A DNA stretch of 39,986 nucleotides from Paenibacillus turicensis (lineage in GTDB: Bacteria; Bacillota; Bacilli; Paenibacillales; Paenibacillaceae). Location: positions 1 to 39,986 of the forward strand of contig NZ_JAGGKG010000030.1 in assembly GCF_017873435.1 (NCBI RefSeq), in the 5' to 3' direction. A program made the translations under genes and the position numbers. Of the stretch, positions 34,382 to 39,986 are shown in pieces. How positions within the stretch are numbered: the first letter of the stretch is position 1; each line of letters opens with the position of its first letter. The notes beneath the pieces were generated by a model. It was not told where the DNA came from, ran no database searches, and saw only the letters and a list, made by a program, of their open reading frames with translations.

Positions 34382-34418
34382 GTCATCTCTCCCTCTCAAA
34401 TATCCCCCTTAATTACAG

Positions 34419-34928
34419 TTAAGCACCAAATAAACTTTTCAAATATGCACCAATTAATCCCCCAATTATTGCAGAAAGCACCATTTTACTTATATCCCAG
34501 AAAATTTGCTTACGTTGATCATTAAGTTTCTTTTCTAAGATTATTACTTGTAGTTCAACTGATGATTTTGCATCCTCAATTTCATCATGAATAAAATCGT
34601 TGATAGAGGTCGTTGAGTATTTATTGTAAATATTCATTTTAGTCAAATATTGCTTATGATCATTGTATTGATTTTGAATGAAATCATTAACCTTAACTCT
34701 AAGGTGCGGAATATATCTTATATTAATTTTCACTTTAGATATATCTTGTATTAAGTCAATTAGTTCTAACTTAATCTCTCTAGTCAGAATGTTGAACGTT
34801 TCAGTTATTGTATATGTACTATCTAAGACATTCTTTTCAGCAAGCTCAGCTATTTGTTGGCTAGAGGCATTCTTAATTCGACGAGCTATCGATAGAAATG
34901 AGTAGTCGATAATAGCGCTAGTTTTCAA
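34419..34928 (-). CDS. Unrecognised tail-anchored helical protein
   Basis: A 169-residue protein that is almost entirely helical, with a C-terminal hydrophobic segment (about 145-164; ISKMVLSAIIGGLIGAYL) followed by KSLFGA, so it is likely tail-anchored in the membrane with the bulk in the cytoplasm. The start was taken as TTG 34928 because GGAGGG lies six bases upstream; an ATG at 34943 would place that site inside the gene. I do not recognise a family. It lies 38 bases upstream of the DUF2513 gene on the same strand and could share a transcript. Its A/T content is higher than that of the core genes. Confidence 0.65.
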   Translation of the reverse strand: MKTSAIIDYSFLSIARRIKNASSQQIAELAEKNVLDSTYTITETFNILTREIKLELIDLIQDISKVKINIRYIPHLRVKVNDFIQNQYNDHKQYLTKMNIYNKYSTTSINDFIHDEIEDAKSSVELQVIILEKKLNDQRKQIFWDISKMVLSAIIGGLIGAYLKSLFGA

Positions 34929-35041
34929 ATAAATTCCCTCCATTTAAAAAGGTATTTAAGTATTTTTTTGATTTCATTTTATACTGCAATCTTTTAATTT
35001 TGCTTTTAAAATAACTTAAGTTTAAAATATTGGTAATTCAA

Positions 35042-35605
35042 CTATACAAGTCTTGGGATTGCCCCATTACTTCTTAAATTATTCATGAGTTGGGGATTGT
35101 CTTCTTCTACACTATAAAAAAATACCTGATCTACTTGATTTTCAATATCCCAATTTTCTATTCCCCACTCATTTGTAGTAATTAATATTACTTTTTTGGA
35201 ATTTGTATTTTTGAGTTCAGTTAAAAATTTCTTATATCGCTTAGAGTCATCAAGCACTGTTTGGACCGGAAAAAATATAGTGAATGTATTATGATTACCC
35301 AAAGGATTCTTGCTTGTATTTGTTGTATAACTACTTATATTGACTGTTATTTTACCTATACGATAAACAGCAGTTGACTTAATTGTGTTAGGTAAAAGAC
35401 GCTTATTGAACGTACCGTTTATGAGGTCTGGTATATTCGACATAGAAGATGTTCTGATAATCCCTTTATCAAAGTGTTTGTTCAGACAAGATAATACAAC
35501 CCTTAATTTTGCATCATTATCGTAACCTTTCATTAAAAGCGTTTTACTATTTGAATCGTTTAAGAACTTTATAACCACTTCAATCGCTTCTAATTTATCA
35601 CTCAC
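35042..35605 (-). CDS. Unrecognised soluble protein
   Basis: A 187-residue soluble protein. The start GTG 35605 has AGGAGG upstream; an in-frame TTG at 35623 lies before that site. The first part LEAIEVVIKFLNDSNSKTLLMKGYDNDAKLRVVLSCL resembles the helix-strand opening of nucleotide-binding or ParA-like folds but lacks a Walker A. Later strands include VILITTNEWG and VDQVFFYSVEED. It could be a receptor or domain of a two-gene system with the 35706 membrane protein, 100 bases upstream on the same strand. No function is claimed. Confidence 0.65.
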   Translation of the reverse strand: MSDKLEAIEVVIKFLNDSNSKTLLMKGYDNDAKLRVVLSCLNKHFDKGIIRTSSMSNIPDLINGTFNKRLLPNTIKSTAVYRIGKITVNISSYTTNTSKNPLGNHNTFTIFFPVQTVLDDSKRYKKFLTELKNTNSKKVILITTNEWGIENWDIENQVDQVFFYSVEEDNPQLMNNLRSNGAIPRLV

Positions 35606-35705
35606 TTTCCTTCCTCCTAACAAAATTACTGATTAGTTCTAATCCTAACATCTCACCAATAAAAACTATTTGAGTAATAACGGACTAATCATAAAATTGC
35701 AAATT

Positions 35706-36245
35706 TTACTTAAAGCGTTTTAATCTCTGTGAAGTTTTTTCTAGTTTCTCTAATTTCTCATCGCTTATTGCATTAGGGTCAATTATTATTTTTATGTAAG
35801 GATTCACCAATGAAGTATTATTACTCTTAGCCTCTTTAACAAATTTTCTATAATTTTTGTTAAAGAATTTTTGAGCAAACTCTTCATAAGGAGACGGAGT
35901 CATAATTCTAACAGCCTCTTCCCCTAGCCTTTGCTTTATACTATCGCTGGATATCAATTCCGAATATGCTATTATTTTTGTCTTTCTTTCTCTACATATC
36001 TTTATAGTTTCATAGATAAATAAGTAAAACGCTTTTCCTTCCCCTTTTGCTTTATCTCCTATATGAAACTCTATTAATCTAAACCATATGTAACAGCTGT
36101 CCGCAGGTAATTTAACTATATATCTTGTATACCATTTAGAAAAAAAATATAATATTGAAAACATAAACGAAATAATAAAAAATACTTTGAACATCCATTC
36201 ATATGAAATAATCGTACTTAAAGTTAATAGTAATAACAATAGCAA
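35706..36245 (-). CDS. Unrecognised membrane protein, possible nonsense mutation near start
   Basis: A 179-residue frame with two hydrophobic segments (about 1-13 and 18-38) and a cytoplasmic domain of mixed structure, ending in a charged helix (SDEKLEKLEKTSQRLKRFK). The segment CYIWFRLIEFHIGDKAKGEGKAFYLFIYETIKIC is slightly reminiscent of GNAT folds but is not diagnostic. The frame begins at TTG without a ribosome site. In the same frame an ATG at 36269, preceded by GAGGGG, encodes MLNRVSA and then TGA at 36246-36248. Either a sense codon has become TGA, making this a pseudogene, or the seven-codon frame is a leader with reinitiation. Confidence 0.55.
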   Translation of the reverse strand: MLLLLLLTLSTIISYEWMFKVFFIISFMFSILYFFSKWYTRYIVKLPADSCYIWFRLIEFHIGDKAKGEGKAFYLFIYETIKICRERKTKIIAYSELISSDSIKQRLGEEAVRIMTPSPYEEFAQKFFNKNYRKFVKEAKSNNTSLVNPYIKIIIDPNAISDEKLEKLEKTSQRLKRFK

Positions 36246-36296
36246 TCATGCAGAAACTCTATTAAGCATTTTCGATTTGTCCCCTCTTAAAAGAAA

Positions 36297-36314
36297 AGCC
36301 GCTGATTAGCGGCT
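36297..36314 (-). terminator. Terminator of the NPCBM protein gene
   Basis: On the minus strand AGCCGCT (36308-36314) pairs with AGCGGCT (36297-36303) around AATC, followed by TTTCTTTT. It lies 18 bases past the stop codon. Confidence 0.85.
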
Positions 36315-36331
36315 ATTTTAGTATATTTACA

Positions 36332-37054
36332 TTAAAACAATTTAGGCTCTACAAAAACTAAGTCTATTTGATCATTACTATTTGCAGATGCTTCAAAATA
36401 TATTTGAAGTTTTAAAACACCTGTTAGGTCAACATTTACTTCAACAGGCACATCCCCTCCACGCATGCCCTCTTTTTTAAATAATTCTTGCCCATCACCT
36501 TTAATTATTATAGTTCCAAGAGTGTCTGAGTTTTTAGTATAGTCATCAACTCCCACAAATCCTGTCAATTTGTTATATTTACCATTCAAATTATAATCTA
36601 CTGAGTTTGAACTATAAGTACTTAAGTAATAAGCACCATTCAATATAGAGCCAATTCCATGAAGGTATTGTTTCTCAGTAATAGTAAATTTAAGCCCACT
36701 AGGATTTTTCCATTTACCAAAGTAAATATTATCTTTTACTCCATCTTTTCTTGCGTAATTAGTTTCATCTAAATAAACAAACGAACCTTCCTTTTTCCCT
36801 ACCCATGCAGTTTTTGTTTTTCCGTCATATGTAATCGTTTCATTTAATCCACCAGCAATATCCTTAACAGGTGCATATAATTGTCCATTGTAGATTATTG
36901 ACTTAGAAACTTGCTTTTGAACTCCATTAAACATATACTTCACATTTTCTAAAACCACATCTAGTTTCATACTCGATCCAGCAAATACGGTTGTTCCTGT
37001 GATTAAAGTACCAATCATAATTCCTAATATTAAGCCTTTAAACTTATCTTTCAT
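36332..37054 (-). CDS. Secreted NPCBM-domain protein with amine-oxidase-stalk-like N-terminus
   Basis: A 240-residue exported protein. A signal peptide (1-25; GLILGIMIGTLITGTTVFAG) precedes a short copper-amine-oxidase-N-like module (about 30-95; VVLENVKYMFNGVQKQV, IIYNGQLYAPVKDIAGGL, ETITYDGKTKTAWVGKKEG), which in Bacillales stalks often binds surface components. The rest (about 125-240) resembles the NPCBM/NEW2 carbohydrate-binding fold, with HGIGSILNGAYYLST, YNKLTGFVGVDD, GTIIIKGDGQELFKKEGM and LKLQIYFEASANSNDQIDLVF. It may bind cell-wall or capsular sugars. RBS GGGGTGGGG lies just before the ATG. It is monocistronic with a terminator. Confidence 0.82.
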   Translation of the reverse strand: MKDKFKGLILGIMIGTLITGTTVFAGSSMKLDVVLENVKYMFNGVQKQVSKSIIYNGQLYAPVKDIAGGLNETITYDGKTKTAWVGKKEGSFVYLDETNYARKDGVKDNIYFGKWKNPSGLKFTITEKQYLHGIGSILNGAYYLSTYSSNSVDYNLNGKYNKLTGFVGVDDYTKNSDTLGTIIIKGDGQELFKKEGMRGGDVPVEVNVDLTGVLKLQIYFEASANSNDQIDLVFVEPKLF

Positions 37055-37275
37055 TTCCCCACCCCAAATATATAGTAGTTTATTCCTGATTCTATATGTT
37101 AAATTTCTACAAAAAATGATATATTCCTGCTTTAATAAGATTTTTTTGAAATCATTTATACTCGATATTTAACTAAATATTATTAGATCAAGTTGACTAT
37201 GGTCTTCCTATAAACTAATATTCTTTTGAATATCTGTCCAAATCTTCCTATCAGTACAAATAATTTCTCTCAATA
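37055..37275. other. A/T-rich gap between the NPCBM and zinc-ribbon-like genes
   Basis: No gene is supported. A minus-strand stretch near 37200-37270 reads REIICTDRKIWTDIQKNISL before a stop, which might be a remnant, but nothing confirms it. The promoter of the NPCBM gene must lie in the part next to it; no consensus pair was clear. Confidence 0.3.
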
Positions 37276-37278
37276 AAA

Positions 37279-37300
37279 AAGCACCCTATTAAGAGTGCTT
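37279..37300 (-). terminator. Terminator of the small cysteine-rich gene
   Basis: On the minus strand AAGCAC (37295-37300) pairs with GTGCTT (37279-37284) around a 10-nt loop, followed by TTTTTATTG. It lies just downstream of the stop codon. Confidence 0.8.
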
Positions 37301-37309
37301 ACTCGATAT

Positions 37310-37513
37310 TTACTCAAAATCATATTTTTCTTTACATTCACTACATGTGCACCAGGTGCTGCTATCTCTAAATCCTGGTATCGCATCTTTTTCATAAATT
37401 ACTTTCCCTTTACCGCAAGGACATTCATATTCTTCTCGTATTATTTCTCCTTCACCTGCTCCATATCCATCATGAGGCGTTACACTTCGTTCAATTAATT
37501 TTAATTCCACCAT
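37310..37513 (-). CDS. Small cysteine-rich (zinc-ribbon-like) protein
   Basis: A 67-residue protein starting at ATG 37513, chosen because AGGAGG lies 7 bases upstream. It carries C-x-C in EYECPCGKGKV and C-x-C-x-x-C in STWCTCSECKEKY, a pattern suggesting a zinc ribbon or rubredoxin-like knuckle. An acidic stretch AGEGEIIREEYE precedes it. Such small proteins occur often in phages and accessory regions, where they act as nucleic-acid or protein binders, but no specific role is shown. Confidence 0.7.
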   Translation of the reverse strand: MVELKLIERSVTPHDGYGAGEGEIIREEYECPCGKGKVIYEKDAIPGFRDSSTWCTCSECKEKYDFE

Positions 37514-37865
37514 AACCACCTCCTTTATAGAGCGATACTTCGACATAAAGGAAGGATTTCCCTGCATTAAAAGTGCCACCCCGAAGGATAGCTATGGAGG
37601 AAAGTTATGATACCGATTTTAAGGATGTGGGCAAGATGCTAATTCCGCCACCACATCATTTATTACCTTAGTTAAATTGTAAACTATTTTAGGTACGATA
37701 TTCCTACGGATATTTGTAATTTTTCCTTGAATAATATATAAACCACATTAACTATTACGCTTCCGAGGTTATCCTCTTGTACACACGAAAAAATCACGCC
37801 TAGAATAACTTAATTTCCTTAGTTCTGATAGACTGCTATAAAAATACATGATTAGAGGAGATTAC
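37514..37865. other. Intergenic stretch with possible short peptides
   Basis: No gene of normal size is supported. A plus-strand frame at 37592-37669 encodes 25 residues (MEESYDTDFKDVGKMLIPPP...), preceded by GAAGGA; I do not recognise it. The stretch also holds the box TTTCCTTAGTTCTGATAGACT (37814-37834), which recurs near 39513, and AACCACATTAACTATTA (37741-37757), which recurs near 39877. Confidence 0.35.
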
Positions 37866-37985
37866 TTGGAAGAGAGTGCTTTAATATCCCTCTACACTTC
37901 ACTATTTCTACTTGAATTATCACTCTATAAAATACGAAAAGCTCCACCAACCGAAGTCAGTGGAGCTATAATTTATAATTTATAA
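37866..37985 (+). CDS. Candidate small membrane peptide (39 residues)
   Basis: A frame from TTG 37866, with AGAGGAG 6 bases upstream, encodes MEESALISLYTSLFLLELSL then YKIRKAPPTEVSGAIIYNL. A 17-residue hydrophobic helix is followed by a basic segment and PP, a layout like the small holin-like or type I toxin peptides of Bacillales. TATAAA (37837-37842) lies upstream. The C-terminal codons overlap an AGCTCCAC/GTGGAGCT hairpin. An in-frame ATG at 37848 would extend it by six residues. No family match is proven and chance is possible. Confidence 0.35.
   Translation: MEESALISLYTSLFLLELSLYKIRKAPPTEVSGAIIYNL
37930..37967 (-). terminator. Terminator after the Mrr pseudogene
   Basis: On the minus strand AGCTCCAC (37960-37967) pairs with GTGGAGCT (37940-37947), with a CTTCGG-containing loop, followed by TTTTCGTATTTT. 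It lies some 20 bases past the restored stop of the restriction-endonuclease remnant. Confidence 0.75.
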
Positions 37986-37986
37986 T

Positions 37987-38550
37987 TTATAAAGTAGCAA
38001 TTCCCTTAAGCATATCTATTAGTCGATCTCTATCTATTAATTTTACACCAACTTTATTTGCTAATATAATTGCTAGATTTGTGAAATAGGAGGTTGTAAT
38101 CACATAACTCTCTGTACATTGATAAAATATTTTTCCAGTAGATACTTCTTGAATCGCTGAGTTTGATACTCTATTTGTTGGTGAATATCTCTTAGCTGAA
38201 CAGCTACTCTCCTATTATCTTATCTTTAATTAGTATTAAATCAATCCCTTGATCCCTGAACCTGGAGTGAGTTGAACCTTATATCCTTCATTTATAAAGA
38301 ATTGTTTTAAAAAACTTTCAAATTCAGTACCTCTCACTGTATCTAACTTTTCAATTGAGATAGTATTTTTCTTTTGTCCACTAATCTTTGCAGCAACAGC
38401 AAATGTAATAGCCTGGCGAATAATTTTAGAAATATACTTTTTAAGACTTTTCTAAAACCACTTTCTTTTGAATTAGAATAGAACTAATACATTGAGCATT
38501 GAATAGGAATACTAAAGCATAAAGAAAAATACATCTTGCTATATTGAAAT
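37987..38550 (-). pseudogene. Broken Mrr-type restriction endonuclease gene
   Basis: No intact frame covers this span, but the minus strand gives a restriction endonuclease (Mrr_cat) in pieces. A hydrophobic start (CIFLYALVFLFNAQ), then YISKIIRQAITFAVAAKISG, TEFESFLKQFFINEGYKVQLTPGSG, QGIDLILIKDKIIG, VAVQ, KRYSPTNRVSNSAIQEVSTG and SYFTNLAIILANKVGV...IDRDRLIDML follow in order. The catalytic region would be GSGDQGID...VQxKRYS. At least four single-base gaps (near 38450, 38260, 38215 and 38200) must be filled to join them, and all are missing bases. The original protein probably had an N-terminal membrane segment and a C-terminal nuclease. The start codon cannot be placed. Confidence 0.8.
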
Positions 38551-38572
38551 TCTATCCCCTATCTTCTAGAAA

Positions 38573-39427
38573 TTATTCTTCAAGGTTTTCATCTTTCTCA
38601 CTGCTAGAAGTAAAATCAATAATTTTTCGTTTCAAACTTGTTTTTATGAAAGCCTTATTCCAGTTGATCTGACTTATTGTAATCGCTGTAATAAAACAAT
38701 TATTTACTATATTAGAATAATTAAACCCAGACTTTTCATATAACAAACCTGTTACATTAATAAGAACAAAAATAGCTGCAGAAATTATAAGCATATGTAA
38801 CTTGAATAATTCGCTCTCAAACCCCTCAGCTCGTTCTATTTGTCCCATAATCTTACCAATGAAAAACTTATTTAATCTAACTCCCAGAATTTGATATATA
38901 ATCAAAAAAAGTGTAATTATTAAGTATACACCAGCATCAGGCCTATCATCATAATATGGAATATGTATTACAATTGTTCCAATAAGAAAAATAGATAAAA
39001 TACCAAAAATAAACAAAGTCATTACTGTAGAATATAATTCTAATACAGCAACTATAATTAAGAAAATAATCACATCAATTAATAAACCAAGTAGGATCGC
39101 TCTAATATTAGAATCATACATAGCACTTGATATAAGCATCCCTAAAATTAATATGATTATTATTTGAATTAGTTTATTTTGAATATTAAAAATCAGTAAT
39201 AAAGATAATGAACCTAGTACTCCAGCTCCTCCTAAAATGCAATACATTAAAGTATCTCTAATTTTTTCCGAGAATCCTACTTTAGAAATTAGACCATCAG
39301 GTTCATTTATTGAATAGAAACCTACAAAAATAAGTAATCCAATTCCAAAAACAAAAAAGATAATCTTGCCCCATTTATCAAGATTAGGATTAAAAATTGG
39401 TATTTTATTTTCTTTCTTTTTATTCAT
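38573..39427 (-). CDS. Polytopic membrane protein of unknown function
   Basis: A 284-residue protein with about eight hydrophobic segments: near 20-40, 55-75, 78-95, 100-120, 122-145, 155-175, 200-220 and 240-260. ATG 39427 was chosen because GGTGG lies six bases upstream; a frame open to 39469 exists. The C-terminus is charged (KRKIIDFTSSSEKDENLEE), presumably cytoplasmic. No transporter or enzyme motif is recognised. It sits about 20 bases upstream of the restriction remnant on the same strand, so the two may once have been one operon, but nothing else links them. Confidence 0.7.
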   Translation of the reverse strand: MNKKKENKIPIFNPNLDKWGKIIFFVFGIGLLIFVGFYSINEPDGLISKVGFSEKIRDTLMYCILGGAGVLGSLSLLLIFNIQNKLIQIIIILILGMLISSAMYDSNIRAILLGLLIDVIIFLIIVAVLELYSTVMTLFIFGILSIFLIGTIVIHIPYYDDRPDAGVYLIITLFLIIYQILGVRLNKFFIGKIMGQIERAEGFESELFKLHMLIISAAIFVLINVTGLLYEKSGFNYSNIVNNCFITAITISQINWNKAFIKTSLKRKIIDFTSSSEKDENLEE

Positions 39428-39574
39428 AAATCCACCCCTATTAAATTCACATTTATCTCCACTCCCCAATCATACCTTAACTAGCATATTCTGTGAATAT
39501 AAATAGATATATTTTCCTAGTTCTGGTAGACTAGGAATAGATTAAATATAGTTTAATAAGAGAGGGGCAAAAGC

Positions 39575-39853
39575 ATGATTAAGGCTTTTAAATACTTGGC
39601 TATTGGGATTGCTGTTTTATCATTCATAGCTGGCATTGTTGTGGGGAGTACATATGGACCTCAACCTGAATATTCCTTCCAGGACAAAGACTTTTTATGG
39701 AGTATTGCCTTAATAGTTTGGGTATCAGGCGGTATATCAACCATGTTTACGTGGGCGTTTGCGCTAGTGCTGGAGTACATGGAAAAGATGTCTCAGCGAT
39801 TAGAGGAGATCGAGATACACTCAAAGCTTATTTATAGGGATTTTAGTAAGTAA
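39575..39853 (+). CDS. Small two-helix membrane protein of unknown function
   Basis: A 92-residue protein starting with GAGAGGGG 8 bases before the ATG. Two hydrophobic helices (about 7-27 and 41-66; ALIVWVSGGISTMFTWAFALVL) are followed by a short amphipathic C-terminus (EKMSQRLEEIEIHSKLIYRDF). Small two-span proteins like this occur in many Bacillales with unknown functions. The upstream box TTTCCTAGTTCTGGTAGACT (39513-39532), which forms a CCTAGT/ACTAGG stem, recurs near 37814. A IS3-type element begins 40 bases after the stop. Confidence 0.7.
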   Translation: MIKAFKYLAIGIAVLSFIAGIVVGSTYGPQPEYSFQDKDFLWSIALIVWVSGGISTMFTWAFALVLEYMEKMSQRLEEIEIHSKLIYRDFSK

Positions 39854-39892
39854 CATCGTATAGTTATATAAGAAAAACCACATTAGCTATTA

Positions 39893-39986
39893 GGGACTGA
39901 CCCCTTTATGTGAGACAGGGATCAAAACACCTTACAAGTTTAAGCAGCCAGACGCCGGTAATTCACTGGCGACTGGTTATTTAGTT
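39893..39986 (-). mobile_element. IS3-family insertion sequence, one end (continues beyond the window)
   Basis: GGGACTGACCCC at 39893-39904 followed by TTTATGTGAGACAGGG resembles the terminal inverted repeat of IS3-family (IS150-like) elements, and the reading frame just inside it ends like an IS3 OrfB. The exact outer boundary is uncertain by a few bases, and the other end lies outside the window. Confidence 0.7.
39940..39986 (-). CDS. IS3-family transposase OrfB, C-terminal fragment (partial)
   Basis: On the minus strand the last 14 codons before TAA at 39940-39942 read LNNQSPVNYRRLAA, the characteristic C-terminal LSPxxYR segment of IS3-family rve-domain transposases. The start and catalytic DDE residues lie beyond the right edge. 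Combined with the GGACTGACCCC end sequence about 40 bases further out, the identification is good despite the short length. Confidence 0.75.
   Translation of the reverse strand, partial: LNNQSPVNYRRLAA

Overview
This window looks like chromosomal DNA of a low-GC, endospore-forming Gram-positive bacterium of the order Bacillales, most likely in or near Lysinibacillus/Planococcaceae. The reasons are AT-rich DNA, strong AGGAGG-type ribosome sites, LPXTG surface proteins with a sortase, Bacillus-type YqhH/YqhG/YqzE proteins, a CwlD-like amidase and a tRNA-Leu without encoded CCA. The genus is an inference; I could run no search.

Bases 1-5.6 kb hold a MarR-MFS efflux operon with a readable autoregulatory promoter, a methyltransferase gene behind a possible leader peptide and hairpin, a GH5 glucanase that lacks an export signal, and a small membrane chemoreceptor. 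Bases 5.6-17.6 kb, all on the minus strand, form the most interesting part: a c-di-GMP/cell-surface island. In transcription order it has a secreted transglutaminase-like protein behind a c-di-GMP-I riboswitch, a REC-wHTH-BTAD response regulator, a 1213-residue LPQTG adhesin, a GGDEF cyclase, a second LPQTG protein with a choice-of-anchor-A head and about 116 Asp-Pro-Thr repeats, a sortase, a REC-LytS-type kinase and another GGDEF cyclase. Three promoters inside the island share one architecture: a direct repeat TTGTTnAGA-N2-TTGTTnAGA, then exactly 9 bp, then a -10-like hexamer. This suggests one dedicated activator, plausibly the BTAD regulator encoded within the island. Together the genes could make and read c-di-GMP, display two wall-anchored adhesins and deploy an exported enzyme.

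Bases 17.8-29.8 kb look like ordinary core genome: a soluble double-PAS chemoreceptor, an OmpR/EnvZ-type two-component pair, an M23 lipoprotein, yqhH-yqhG, an exported protein of unknown function, yqzE, a muramoyl-alanine amidase, an SGNH hydrolase and a GNAT acetyltransferase.

A tRNA-Leu(CAG) gene at 30.2 kb marks the start of an accessory region running to the window end. It carries decayed phage terminase genes, a frameshifted DUF2513 gene, several unrecognised membrane or soluble proteins, an NPCBM-domain protein, a small cysteine-rich protein, a broken Mrr-type restriction endonuclease gene and, at the extreme right, the end of an IS3-family element. At least four genes there can be restored by compensating for single missing bases, whereas I saw no such lesions in the first 29 kb.
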